Below are positions 16,241-25,473 of a stretch of DNA of 64,000 bases, one piece after another (positions within the stretch are counted from its first letter, which is position 1; each line of letters begins with the position of its first letter). Made by a program: the position numbers and the translations under genes. Source of the stretch: an uncultured Opitutia bacterium (GTDB lineage: Bacteria; Verrucomicrobiota; Verrucomicrobiia; Opitutales; Opitutaceae); NCBI GenBank assembly GCA_903877135.1, contig CAIRCN010000058.1, positions 1-64,000 of the forward strand, read 5' to 3'. The notes under the pieces are model-generated. The model was not told the DNA's origin. It saw nothing but the letters and a program-made list of their open reading frames with translations, and did no database searches.

Positions 16241-17272
16241 TTAGGCACCAGGTTTTCCCGCCCAAGCCTGCCACACCTCATCGGTGAAACGCATCGTGCA
16301 GGCCCCGGTGGCGAAATCCGTCAGCCGCACCGGCGCACCTGTGCGGATCGAGTCGATGAAGTCCGCCTCCACCCGCCAGCCATCGCCCGCGGCAGTATCG
16401 ACCGCAACCCGCTCTTCTACCGCTCCTGGCGTTGCGGCACGCCACAGTGCCCTCGCACCGACGTCGAGCCGCAGACTGCCGTGTGTTCCCGAGACCCGAA
16501 TCTCGTTGCGCGGGGCGCCGGACTCCACCCCGCTGTGATGCATCACCAACCGCGCCCCGTTGGCATACCGGCCCAGCACGGTAAGACTTTCGGGTATCCT
16601 CACGTCGACCATCCTGCCGGTCGGCCACGCGCGGCGCGGCGTAAACACCGCCGCGTCGGCCGACACCACCGTGGCGTCCTCCCCCATCCACCGCCGCACC
16701 GCTTCGTAATAAATGCCCAGCATAAGCGTGTTGTGCCCGCTGAGCGTCTCATCCTGCCGCCACGTCATTGGCGCGGCCGGATTGGCGTAAATCGCCGTCG
16801 TGTGCGTCACCGTGACCTCGCGCACTTCGCATAATTCCCCCCTCGCCAGGATTCCGCTTACCGCAGCATCAAACGGCAGCGTGAACGGCGATGGCACCAC
16901 TTGCGCCACGAGGTCTGGCCGCGCCTCTGCTGCCTTCAGCATGGCGCGGGCCTCTGGAAAATTCCGCGCCATCCGCGCCTCCGTCAGCACATGCTTGCCC
17001 GCTGCGAGCGCGGCGACCGTGATTTCGGCGTGCAAATAGGGCCAGGTGCCGATGCACACGGCATCGATGTTCGGATCCGCAACGACCTCCCGCCAATCCG
17101 CCGCGATGCCCGGAATGCCGAATTCCATCGCAACCCGCGCCGACGATTCCGCCGAGCGGTTGACCACCGTCGTCACCTCCACGCCCGGCATGGCGCGAAA
17201 TCCCGGCAGGTGCCGTGCCCGGGTGTTCGCCCCGGCGCCAATCAATCCGATCCGCAGCGTGGTCCGCATCAT
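16241..17272 (-). CDS. Gfo/Idh/MocA-family oxidoreductase
   Basis: An NAD(P)-dependent oxidoreductase of about 343 residues. The Rossmann motif is LRIGLIGAGANTRARHLPGF at the N terminus. The usual catalytic EKP motif after the nucleotide domain reads TEARMARNF, so the Lys is absent; a subset of this family carries EARM-type sequences and may have other roles. The start was placed at a tandem ATGATG with GAGG 4-7 bases upstream; the earlier Met at 17287 is less likely. It follows pheA on the same strand by about 20 bp and may be in its operon. Substrate unknown, probably a sugar or inositol derivative. Confidence 0.85.
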   Translation of the reverse strand: MMRTTLRIGLIGAGANTRARHLPGFRAMPGVEVTTVVNRSAESSARVAMEFGIPGIAADWREVVADPNIDAVCIGTWPYLHAEITVAALAAGKHVLTEARMARNFPEARAMLKAAEARPDLVAQVVPSPFTLPFDAAVSGILARGELCEVREVTVTHTTAIYANPAAPMTWRQDETLSGHNTLMLGIYYEAVRRWMGEDATVVSADAAVFTPRRAWPTGRMVDVRIPESLTVLGRYANGARLVMHHSGVESGAPRNEIRVSGTHGSLRLDVGARALWRAATPGAVEERVAVDTAAGDGWRVEADFIDSIRTGAPVRLTDFATGACTMRFTDEVWQAWAGKPGA

Positions 17273-17291
17273 GCCACCTCGCGCCACGGCG

Positions 17292-18371
17292 TCAGCTCGC
17301 CGCCGGATAGCTTCCGAGCCACTTCACAAGCGGGCAAAACTTCTGCAGCTCCGCCAGCGCCTCCTTCATCGGCGGATCGTCGTAGTGCCCCGTCACATCG
17401 ATGAAGAAATAATAGTCCCACGGGCGTTTCTTGCTCGGCCGCGACTCGATCTTCGAGAGATTAACCCCGCGCTCGGCAAATGGCATCAGCATCTTAAGCA
17501 GCGCGCCGGCATGCGACGACGCTTGGTCACCGAGCGAAATCGCGAAACTCGTGAGGTCCTTGCCGGCGCCCACCGGCCCCGAGGGCTTGCGGCCCAGCAC
17601 GAAAAACCGCGTTGTGTTGTCGGCCTTGTCCTGGATGTTCTTCGCGAGGATCGGCACGCCGTGTGTGGTGGCCGCCAGTTCGCTCGCCACCGCCGCCGCG
17701 CCCGGTTCGTCCTTCGCGATCTGCACCGCGCGCGACGTGCTCGGCGCGTCGACCAACTGTGCGTGCGGCACATGCCGCTGCAGCCAGTTCCGGCATTGCG
17801 CCAGCGCCTGATCTTTCGAGTAAACCCGTTCGATTGCCTCGAGCGGCGAGTTAGAGATCAGCGCGTGGGTGATCTCAAGGTAGATCTGGGCCACGATCTT
17901 CAAGTCAGACTCGATGAACAAGTCCAGTGCGTCGCGGACAGAGCCCTCCGTCGAGTTCTCGATCGGGATTACCGCGTAGTCGGCCTCTCCCTTTTCCACC
18001 GCCGTGAAAATGTCGCCAATAGTTGCCATCGCGTGATAATCCACGCTCGCGCCGAATTTCTTCATCGCCGCCTGGTGCGTGTTTGTCGCCTCCGGTCCGA
18101 GATAGGCGATCAGCAATGGCTTCTCCAGCGCGATCGCCGCTGACATGATCTCGCGGTAGATTGCGCGCAACGCCTCGTTCTTGATCGGGCCCGCGTTTTG
18201 CGCACTGACCTTGCGGAGCACCGCTTCCTCGCGCTCAGCGACGTAAATCTGTCCCCCCTGGCTGCGCTTGAGCCGCCCAATCTCCGCCGCGAGTGTCAGT
18301 CGCTGATTGAGCACCTCGACCAGTTCCCGGTCGAGCTGGTCGATTTTCGTGCGAATCGCCTCGAGATCCAT
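17292..18371 (-). CDS. pheA: Bifunctional chorismate mutase/prephenate dehydratase
   Basis: A 359-residue enzyme that converts chorismate to prephenate and then phenylpyruvate in phenylalanine synthesis. Residues 1-85 form an AroQ-type chorismate mutase (EAIRTKIDQLDRELVEVLNQ). The dehydratase domain begins IAYLGPEATNTHQAAMKKFG and has ENSTEGSVRDALDLF and the catalytic NTTRFFVLG. The ACT regulatory domain carries GALLKMLMPFAERGVNLSKI and the ESRP Phe-binding motif, so feedback inhibition is expected. The ATG lies one base after the scpB stop, which rules out the longer open frame that overlaps scpB. Confidence 0.95.
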   Translation of the reverse strand: MDLEAIRTKIDQLDRELVEVLNQRLTLAAEIGRLKRSQGGQIYVAEREEAVLRKVSAQNAGPIKNEALRAIYREIMSAAIALEKPLLIAYLGPEATNTHQAAMKKFGASVDYHAMATIGDIFTAVEKGEADYAVIPIENSTEGSVRDALDLFIESDLKIVAQIYLEITHALISNSPLEAIERVYSKDQALAQCRNWLQRHVPHAQLVDAPSTSRAVQIAKDEPGAAAVASELAATTHGVPILAKNIQDKADNTTRFFVLGRKPSGPVGAGKDLTSFAISLGDQASSHAGALLKMLMPFAERGVNLSKIESRPSKKRPWDYYFFIDVTGHYDDPPMKEALAELQKFCPLVKWLGSYPAAS

Positions 18372-18372
18372 G

Positions 18373-19260
18373 TCAGGATTGGGCCTGGGATTCGCTCGTG
18401 GCCGCCTCCGGGGCGGTTTCCACCGCCACAGCCGGCGCGGGTTCTTCGGCCACGGGCGAAGCTTCTGCGCTCGCCTGCCCTTCGAGTGGCAGTTGCTCAT
18501 TCGCTAGTCCCATGTCGGTGTCGCTAAGTGTCGTCGGGTTCATCGCGTTCTTGAGCCACTCGTCGATCTGGCGCGACGAAAGCACGTCCGACGCCGGTAG
18601 TTCGTCGAGCGATTTGATGCCCACGAACTCCAGAAACCGGTCCGTCGTCCCGTATTGAATTGGTCGTCCGGGCAGGTCGGCCCGCCCCATGACATAGATA
18701 AGCTCGCGTTCGAGCAGCTTGCTGATGCCCGCCTCTGCCGACACGCCGCGAATCGTCTCAATCTCGCCGCGCGTCACCGGCTGCCGGTAAGCAACGATCG
18801 CCAGCGTCTCGGTTGAAGACGGGCTGAGCTTCACCGGCGGCGGCTCCTGTCGCAGGATGCGCACCCAGCGGGCCACGCTCGGATGGGTGACCAGCCGGTA
18901 GCCGTTCGCGCCCTCGATCAATAGCAGCCCGTCGGCGCTCGTCCGCAATTCCGCCGCGATCTCGTCCATCGCCTCCCTCACCTGCGTGACCGTGATCAGT
19001 GCCGGCACCTCCTGATAAAGCTCCGCATCCTCCGGCGGCTCGGCAAAAACCTCGGCAACTTCAGAGGCCGCCACGCCTGTGGGTTCCTCTACCTTGGGCT
19101 CTTCACTCCCCACTTGCCCCTCGTCACTTGCCGTTGCCACCGACGGCATCACTGCCGCTTCCTGAAACCGCATGAAGGCGGCTTGGATGTCCTTGATCGC
19201 GAGCGGCTGGCTCGACGAGAAGAGGAGCGCCTTGAGCACTTTTTTCAGATTGAAGGCCAT
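18373..19260 (-). CDS. scpB: SMC-associated segregation protein ScpB with acidic insert
   Basis: A 295-residue condensin accessory protein. The two winged-helix domains are visible: FNLKKVLKALLFSSSQPLAI at the N terminus, and LSPSSTETLAIVAYRQPVTRGEIE with GRADLPGRPIQYGTTDRFLEF in the middle, the strongest ScpB motif. Unlike most ScpB proteins (about 180-200 residues), it has an acidic, low-complexity insertion of about 50 residues inside the first winged helix (from about residue 35) and an Ala/Glu/Pro-rich tail after residue 245. Its partner scpA is not in the window. pheA starts one base after its stop. Confidence 0.93.
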   Translation of the reverse strand: MAFNLKKVLKALLFSSSQPLAIKDIQAAFMRFQEAAVMPSVATASDEGQVGSEEPKVEEPTGVAASEVAEVFAEPPEDAELYQEVPALITVTQVREAMDEIAAELRTSADGLLLIEGANGYRLVTHPSVARWVRILRQEPPPVKLSPSSTETLAIVAYRQPVTRGEIETIRGVSAEAGISKLLERELIYVMGRADLPGRPIQYGTTDRFLEFVGIKSLDELPASDVLSSRQIDEWLKNAMNPTTLSDTDMGLANEQLPLEGQASAEASPVAEEPAPAVAVETAPEAATSESQAQS

Positions 19261-19395
19261 GCGGGTAAGTCACGACGAGTGAATGCGGTGCCCGCGCGTT
19301 GAAGCAATCCGAAACGCACCGATTTCCGACCCGCCCGTCATACGCGACATGACTCTTGCCGCGCCCCCTTCGGTTTGGTTCTGTCAGGTCCTCCC

Positions 19396-21099
19396 ATGAG
19401 TGCCTCCAAACCCGATCCCCTTCGCCCCCACTCCTCCGTCATCACCGACGGCCCCAGCCGCGCCGGCGCGCGCTCGATGCTCCGCCCCGTCGGCTTCACC
19501 GAGGAGGATTTCAAGAAGCCCATCGTCGGCATCGCCTCCACCTGGAGCATGGTCACGCCCTGCAACATGCACATCGACCAACTCGCCCGCGAAGCCGAGT
19601 CGGGCGCCAACGCCGCCGGCGGCAAGGCTATCATCTTCGGCACCATCACCGTCTCCGACGGCATCAGCATGGGCACCCAGGGCATGCGCTACTCCCTCGT
19701 CTCGCGCGAGGTCATCGCCGACTCCATCGAGACCGTCACCGGCGGTGAGGGCTTCGACGCCGTTGTCGCCATCGGCGGCTGCGACAAAAACATGCCTGGC
19801 TGCATCATGGCCCTTGCCCGCCTCAACCGCCCCGGCGTCTTCGTCTATGGCGGCACGATTCTCCCCGGCATCCATCCCGACTCAAAAAAAGAGTGCGACA
19901 TCGTCTCCGTCTACGAAGCCATCGGCCAGCACGCCGCCGGCAAAATCGACGACGCCAGCCTCGCGAAAATCGAAGCCTGCTCCGTCCCCGGCGCCGGCTC
20001 TTGCGGCGGCATGTATACCGCCAACACCATGGCCTCCGCCATCGAGGCGCTCGGCATGTCGCTCCCGAATTCCTCCGCGCAAATCGCCATCAGCGCCGAG
20101 AAAAAAGCCGACTGCCGCAACGCCAGCACCGCCGCCCTCGCCCTCCTCAAAGCCGGCCTCACGCCGCGCGACATCATGACGAAAAAGGCGTTCGAGAACG
20201 CCATCACTGTCGCCATCGCGCTCAGCGGCTCGACCAACGTCGTGCTCCACCTCCTCGCCATCGCGCACTCGGCCCACGTGAAGCTCTCCCTCGAGGACTT
20301 CACGCGCATCGGAAAAAAGGTGCCCGTCCTCGCCGACCTCAAGCCCTCCGGCAAATACGGCATGGTTCACCTCACGCGCATCGGCGGCCTCCCGCCGCTC
20401 ATGAAAGTCCTCCTCGATGCCGGCCTGCTCCACGGCGACTGCCTCACCGTCACAGGCAAGACCGTCGCCGAAAATCTCCGCGACGTTAAGCCCTACCCCG
20501 CCGACCAGGATGTCGTCCGCCCGCTCTCGAACCCCATCAAGCCCAACAGCCACCTCGTCATCCTTTACGGCAACCTCGCTCCCACCGGTGCCGTCGCGAA
20601 AATCTCCGGCAAGGAAGGCCTGCAGTTCAGCGGCAAGGCCATCGTGTTTGAAAACGAGGAGTCTGCCCTCGACGCCATTCTCAACGGCCGCGTGAAAGCA
20701 GGCCACGTCGTAGTCATTCGCAACGAAGGTCCCGTCGGCGGCCCCGGCATGCGTGAAATGCTGAGCCCCACCAGCGCCATCATGGGCCGCGGACTCGGCA
20801 AGGAAGTCGCGCTCATCACCGACGGTCGGTTTTCAGGAGGCAGCCACGGTTTTGTGGTCGGCCACATCACGCCCGAAGCCGCCGTCGGCGGCCCGATCGG
20901 CCTGATCAAGAACGGCGACACCATCACGATCGACGCCGTGAAATGCACCCTCACGCTCGATCTCCCCGCGAAGCAAATCGCCGCCCGCAAGAAAGCGAAG
21001 AAGCCGTTCAAGCCGAAGGAAACCCGCGGCGTCCTAGCCAAATATGCAAGCCACGTCACAAGTGCTTCCGAGGGTGCAGTGACAGACAAGGATCTTTGA
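19396..21099 (+). CDS. ilvD: Dihydroxy-acid dehydratase
   Basis: A 567-residue Fe-S enzyme dehydrating dihydroxy acids to 2-oxo acids in valine, leucine and isoleucine synthesis. Cluster and active-site motifs are present: [25 protein letters not shown] and [14 protein letters not shown], then [19 protein letters not shown] near the C terminus. The ATG at 19396 was chosen over an upstream TTG because it matches the usual N terminus, just before the conserved [13 protein letters not shown]. No leader peptide or attenuator is evident upstream. Confidence 0.96.
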   Translation: MSASKPDPLRPHSSVITDGPSRAGARSMLRPVGFTEEDFKKPIVGIASTWSMVTPCNMHIDQLAREAESGANAAGGKAIIFGTITVSDGISMGTQGMRYSLVSREVIADSIETVTGGEGFDAVVAIGGCDKNMPGCIMALARLNRPGVFVYGGTILPGIHPDSKKECDIVSVYEAIGQHAAGKIDDASLAKIEACSVPGAGSCGGMYTANTMASAIEALGMSLPNSSAQIAISAEKKADCRNASTAALALLKAGLTPRDIMTKKAFENAITVAIALSGSTNVVLHLLAIAHSAHVKLSLEDFTRIGKKVPVLADLKPSGKYGMVHLTRIGGLPPLMKVLLDAGLLHGDCLTVTGKTVAENLRDVKPYPADQDVVRPLSNPIKPNSHLVILYGNLAPTGAVAKISGKEGLQFSGKAIVFENEESALDAILNGRVKAGHVVVIRNEGPVGGPGMREMLSPTSAIMGRGLGKEVALITDGRFSGGSHGFVVGHITPEAAVGGPIGLIKNGDTITIDAVKCTLTLDLPAKQIAARKKAKKPFKPKETRGVLAKYASHVTSASEGAVTDKDL

Positions 21100-21120
21100 G
21101 CCGGCCCCCCGGCTATTGGC

Positions 21121-22011
21121 ATGAGGCTGTCGCTCGCAATCCTCTTCGTGATCACCACGACCGGGTTTGCGACTGAAACGCTGGAAGAATCTTACGCGGC
21201 CCAAGGCCGCCTCATTCTCGCGCCGTTCGCTTCAGCGCCATTCCCGCATCCGGCGCGGGCGGAGGGGCACATCTATCAAGACAAGCTCTACCCGGCGAAG
21301 GAGCACTATTCGGATAACACCGTCGCGCTCTTCATCCCGAAGGGATTTCGCGTCACTAGCTGCGTCGACATTGTCGTTCATTTCCACGGCTGGCGCAACA
21401 CCGTCACCGGCACGCTGGCCAGCTTTCACCTAGTTGAACAACTCGTCGCGAGCGGCAAGAACGTCGTGCTAATCGTCCCCGAGGGCCCTCACGACGCCCC
21501 CGATTCCTTCGGAGGCAAACTTGAGGATGCCGACGGCTTCAAACGCTTCATGGAAGAAGTCGTCGCCATGCTCCGTGATCACGCAGGTTTCAAGACGAAG
21601 GATTTCTCCATCGGCCGCATCATCCTCTCGGGTCACAGCGGCGGGTATCACGTCATCGCGGGAATCCTTGACCGCGGCGGGCTGGCCAAAAACGCCGACG
21701 AAGTCTGGCTTTTCGACGCTCTCTACGGCCAGACCGATTCCTTCCTCGCCTGGTCAGACCGCACGCACGGCCGCCTCCTCGACATCTACACCGACCACGG
21801 CGGCACGAAGGAAGAGTCCGAAAAACTCCAAGCCCGCCTCACCGCGCGTGGCACGAAGATTCTCGCCACTGAGGAAACGTCGCTCGCCGCCGACGCGCTG
21901 AAGACCAAGCAATTCACCTTCATCCACACGGACCTCGCCCACGACGACGTCATGGCCAAGCGAAACGAATTCGCGCTCTTCCTGAAAACAAGCGCCCTCA
22001 CCGACCGCTGA
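21121..22011 (+). CDS. Exported alpha/beta hydrolase-like protein
   Basis: A 296-residue protein with a signal peptide (LSLAILFVITTTGFATE), so it acts outside the cytoplasm. The alpha/beta hydrolase fold is suggested by VDIVVHFHGWRN (oxyanion region), VVLIVPEGPHDAPDSFGG and the nucleophile elbow ILSGHSGGYHVIAG with Ser near residue 173. A candidate catalytic His lies in TFIHTDLAHDDVM. The specific substrate is unknown; esterase or peptidase are both possible. It follows ilvD closely, but the intervening 21 bp hold a small GC hairpin and co-transcription is uncertain. Confidence 0.75.
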   Translation: MRLSLAILFVITTTGFATETLEESYAAQGRLILAPFASAPFPHPARAEGHIYQDKLYPAKEHYSDNTVALFIPKGFRVTSCVDIVVHFHGWRNTVTGTLASFHLVEQLVASGKNVVLIVPEGPHDAPDSFGGKLEDADGFKRFMEEVVAMLRDHAGFKTKDFSIGRIILSGHSGGYHVIAGILDRGGLAKNADEVWLFDALYGQTDSFLAWSDRTHGRLLDIYTDHGGTKEESEKLQARLTARGTKILATEETSLAADALKTKQFTFIHTDLAHDDVMAKRNEFALFLKTSALTDR

Positions 22012-22124
22012 CTCTATTCGACGCTTGCTCGCTCGGGTCGCCAATCAAGATCCTGAAAGTGTAATGCGCACCATAGGTCCAGGCGGGAGCATCGCAGGAG
22101 TCGGGTGCCGTTGTGCCGTGAACC

Positions 22125-22592
22125 TCAGACTTTGGTCGCTTGGCTGGCATTGTTCTCGGCGAGCCGTTCGATGATTTTTTCGAGACGCCGCTGACGGGTC
22201 TCGGGTTTGCGCGACTCCTCCAGCAGCGCGACGATCATGCGGCGCGTGGACGGCGAGCCGCGTGTAAATGCCGTCGCCGCCGCTGGACGATATCGCAGCG
22301 CCTGTTCCAAATCGGGCGGGAGGGCCACAACCAGCGAGGACCGATCGCGGGTGAGTGTGATGTCGACTTCGTAGCCGGCTCCGAGCCCATGCGGCCGGAA
22401 CACGTCGACGCGCAGGAAGAGCCGCCCACGTCCAGCGCGACCGGAAGTCACCGTCGACGGATGCGCGTCGCCGAGGTAGCGGACAATGACGGGAATCCTG
22501 CGTTCCGGCCCGAGGGCTCTGAAAACCGCGGGCGGAACATCGACCGCGTAGAGCAGGCCGACTTTCTTGATGCGGGCGCGGAAGACGGGCAT
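22125..22592 (-). CDS. YdeI/OmpD-associated family protein with DUF1905 domain
   Basis: A 155-residue protein. The first 95 residues fit DUF1905, a small beta barrel (FRARIKKVGLLYAVDVP, IPVIVRYLGDAHPSTV, LRVDVFRPHGLGAGYEVDI). The remainder is the helical YdeI-like tail (TRRMIVALLEESRKPETRQ followed by a repeated RRLEKIIERL). Proteins of this kind are widespread and poorly characterised; some protect against bacteriocins or bind metal-stress targets. It lies between two oppositely oriented neighbourhoods and is not evidently in an operon. Confidence 0.8.
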   Translation of the reverse strand: MPVFRARIKKVGLLYAVDVPPAVFRALGPERRIPVIVRYLGDAHPSTVTSGRAGRGRLFLRVDVFRPHGLGAGYEVDITLTRDRSSLVVALPPDLEQALRYRPAAATAFTRGSPSTRRMIVALLEESRKPETRQRRLEKIIERLAENNASQATKV

Positions 22593-22630
22593 GACGGTAG
22601 AGTCGAGGCGGAAGAGGGAAACCGCGCCCC

Positions 22631-25297
22631 TCAGGTTTCAGGCAATTTCACATGCTCTTTCACCCAGCGGTCAATGCCGGGGAGCTCCCGGTGTTTCACA
22701 GCCGCCAGGTGGCGGATGCGGTCCGCAGTGCGCTCGGCCTCGGTCAGAGCGCCGGGCGGTAGGTTTTTGCGGACAAAATCCTCAAGCTCGTCGGCCCGCG
22801 CAACGTCGGTGAACGGGCGCATGATGCCCGGCACGTAGGCGTTGCGGCCGAAGAAGGTGACTTGCTTCATCAGCGCGTCCATGTGCGCGCGGGCAAAATC
22901 CCACGCAAGCTCGGGATGGTCGTTGGCGGCGACCGCGGCGACGTTGCGGGTGGATTCGGTGACAGACATCTCGCCGCTTAGGCTGAGCGCAAGCGTTTCG
23001 CCAGCGAGGACGGGGTCCTGCACCGCCTGCATGGCGGCGTAGGCGCGGCGTTTTTCCTGCGTGGTGAGAGCGGTGCGGGCGAGCGTGTGGAGCCGGTCGA
23101 AAGTTTCGCGGGTGGCGTAGCGGCCGACGACGAAGAGCACGGGGCCGCGGAGGTTGCCGGGGAGCGACGAGGGGGCCTTCAGGAAGGCCCCAAAGCGAAG
23201 CGCGCACTCGGCGATGACGCTGCGGTCGCCGCAATGGCCGAGGATCGAGATGAGCGAGCCGCGCAGCGAGGCGTCGAGGGGCGTTTCGCCCGTGACGGCG
23301 GTCCAGCCAAGGCGCGCGAGCTGGGGCGCGAGGAGCTGCACGACCCACGCCTGATAGGCCCGGCGGCCGGGTTCGGTGCGTTGGAGGGCATCGATCGCCC
23401 AGAGCCGCTCGAGCACGAGGGAGACAACGGGCTGACAGTGGCTGCCGCCGAGCTGCTGCGCGAGTTCGAGCCATGCGACTGCGGGCGTGCGGCCGGCTTC
23501 AACGAGCGCCCAGGTGTCGGAGAGGAGGTTGAGCTGGTCGGCGATGGGCAGGTTGGCGATGTCGCGGCGGAGTGCGGCGGCGAGGGCGTCGTCGTAAAGC
23601 ACGCGGTAATAGCCGGTGTTGCCGGCGTTGGCCTTCGGGGTGCCGGCACCCGCAGGCCACGGCACCGTGACCGTGCGGTTCTCAAGGAGCACGACGGACG
23701 GGGTGGAGAAATCGGCGGTGTTGGCGAAGGCAACGGGAATCTTCCAGATGAGCGGCACGGCGGAAGGGTCGTTGAGCGTGAAGCGGAGTTGCTCGAGCTG
23801 TAGTGCGTGTGTGGACCCTGCGCCCATGGCGGACACGAGCACGATCGGAAAGCCAGGCTGCTCGGTCCAGCCGGCGGCGAGCGCGACGACGGGTTTGCCG
23901 GACGCCTCGCCGAGCGCCGCCCAGAGGTCGGCGGTGGTGGAGTTGGAGAGTTGGTGGGCGGCAATGTAGCGGCGGATTCCGTCGCGAAACGTGTCCTCGC
24001 CGAGGTAGGCCTCGGCCATGCGGAGGAAGCACTGGCCTTTTTGGTAGGAGATCGTGTCGAAGGCGTCGTTGGCCTGGCTCTCGTTGGCGATGGGCTGCTG
24101 GATGGGGTGCGTGGTCTTGCGCGCGTCGAGCTCCATGGCGCGGTCCTTGTCGGCGTTGGCGCGGAGCCAGAGCTGCCACGCGGGGTTGAGAGCGTCGCTG
24201 CACTTGGTGCCCATCCACGAGGCGAAACCCTCATTCAGCCAGAGGTTGTCCCACCACGCCATCGTCACGAGGTCGCCGAACCACTGGTGCGCCATCTCGT
24301 GCGCGATGACATCGAAGACGCGCTCGCGCCCTTCCTGCGAGGAGGTGGCGGGATCGTAGAGCAGCGCGGTGTCGATGTAGGTGATGCAGCCCCAGTTCTC
24401 CATCGCGCCGAAGGTGGCAAAGGCGTTCGGCACCGCGATCTGGTCAAGTTTTGGCAGTGGGTAGCGCACGCCGAAGTAGCGATTGTAGTAGGCAAGGATA
24501 CGCTTGGTCGATTCGAGCGCGTAGAAAGCGGAGGCGCGCTTGCCCTCGGTCGTCAGGATGCGGAGCTTCACGCCGTCTTGCTCGCCCTCGACCGCCTCGA
24601 ACTCGCCGGCGTAAAGCGCGACGAGGTAGCTGGCCATCGCCGGGGTGCGGGCAAAGACGACCGCCTTCAATCCCCCGGCGACCGGCGTTTCGCGCACGAC
24701 GGGCATGTTGCCGACGGCCATGAGTTTTTCCGGGACGACGAGTGTGATGTCGTAGGTTGCGCGGTAGACGGGCTCGTCCCAGCAGGGAAAAACGCGGCGC
24801 GCATCGGTCGGCTCCATCTGGGTGCCGAGCATAAGCTTGTCGCCGGACGGCGTGGGATATTTGTCGACGAAGAACCCCTCAGCCTGGGTGCCGATTTTGC
24901 CGCGGTAGTCGATCGAAACGGTGTGCGGACCGGCGGCGAGTACGGCGGGGATAACGAGGGTGAGCGTCTGTTTTTCAGCATCAGTGCGGGCCGCGAGCGG
25001 CTGCGGGTGGGCCAGATCGTCGAGGAGCGTGGCGGAAACGATGTCGAGGTTCAGGGCGTTGAGCACGAGCTCGCGCATGGGCTGGAGCACATCGAATGCT
25101 ATGCGCGCGGTGCCGTGGGTGGTTCGCGCCACAAGGTCAGGCTGAAGGCGCAGCTCGTAGTGGCGCGGGACGGCGGTCTTCGGCAATTGGCCGGGTGTTT
25201 CACTGAAGGAAAACGGCTTTTCGGCGAGAAGCGCGACGGGCAGAGTGAGCGCGAAGGCCAGCGAACGCCAGACTCCGCAGACAATAGGGAAGCTCAT
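22631..25297 (-). CDS. M1-family zinc aminopeptidase, exported
   Basis: An 888-residue aminopeptidase with an N-terminal signal sequence (SLAFALTLPVALLAEK). The exopeptidase motif FGAMENWGCITYID sits near residue 296, and the zinc site HEMAHQWFGDLVTMAWWDNL near 330 with the downstream Glu in LWLNEGFASW. The long C-terminal ERAP1-like helical domain completes the usual architecture. It should trim N-terminal residues from peptides in the periplasm. It is divergent from the sensor kinase gene, with 176 bp between them for promoters. Confidence 0.95.
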   Translation of the reverse strand: MSFPIVCGVWRSLAFALTLPVALLAEKPFSFSETPGQLPKTAVPRHYELRLQPDLVARTTHGTARIAFDVLQPMRELVLNALNLDIVSATLLDDLAHPQPLAARTDAEKQTLTLVIPAVLAAGPHTVSIDYRGKIGTQAEGFFVDKYPTPSGDKLMLGTQMEPTDARRVFPCWDEPVYRATYDITLVVPEKLMAVGNMPVVRETPVAGGLKAVVFARTPAMASYLVALYAGEFEAVEGEQDGVKLRILTTEGKRASAFYALESTKRILAYYNRYFGVRYPLPKLDQIAVPNAFATFGAMENWGCITYIDTALLYDPATSSQEGRERVFDVIAHEMAHQWFGDLVTMAWWDNLWLNEGFASWMGTKCSDALNPAWQLWLRANADKDRAMELDARKTTHPIQQPIANESQANDAFDTISYQKGQCFLRMAEAYLGEDTFRDGIRRYIAAHQLSNSTTADLWAALGEASGKPVVALAAGWTEQPGFPIVLVSAMGAGSTHALQLEQLRFTLNDPSAVPLIWKIPVAFANTADFSTPSVVLLENRTVTVPWPAGAGTPKANAGNTGYYRVLYDDALAAALRRDIANLPIADQLNLLSDTWALVEAGRTPAVAWLELAQQLGGSHCQPVVSLVLERLWAIDALQRTEPGRRAYQAWVVQLLAPQLARLGWTAVTGETPLDASLRGSLISILGHCGDRSVIAECALRFGAFLKAPSSLPGNLRGPVLFVVGRYATRETFDRLHTLARTALTTQEKRRAYAAMQAVQDPVLAGETLALSLSGEMSVTESTRNVAAVAANDHPELAWDFARAHMDALMKQVTFFGRNAYVPGIMRPFTDVARADELEDFVRKNLPPGALTEAERTADRIRHLAAVKHRELPGIDRWVKEHVKLPET

Positions 25298-25473
25298 CGC
25301 GGGAGGATTTTTTACTGGCAGGAAAAGTCAACGGCCCGTTCGGTTTCCAGCTGTTTCGAATCGCGGATCGCAAGCTGCTTCCCTGCCTGGAATGTTGCCG
25401 CCGTTCATCCTCGCGCGGTGCCGTTTGTCCAATGTTTGCTCTCGCGACGCCAGAAGTCTCTACTCTCGCCCCG

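Noticed and set aside
21100-21118. A small GC hairpin between ilvD and the exported hydrolase
   Set aside because: AGCCGG/CCGGCT has no T run, so it is not reported as a terminator.
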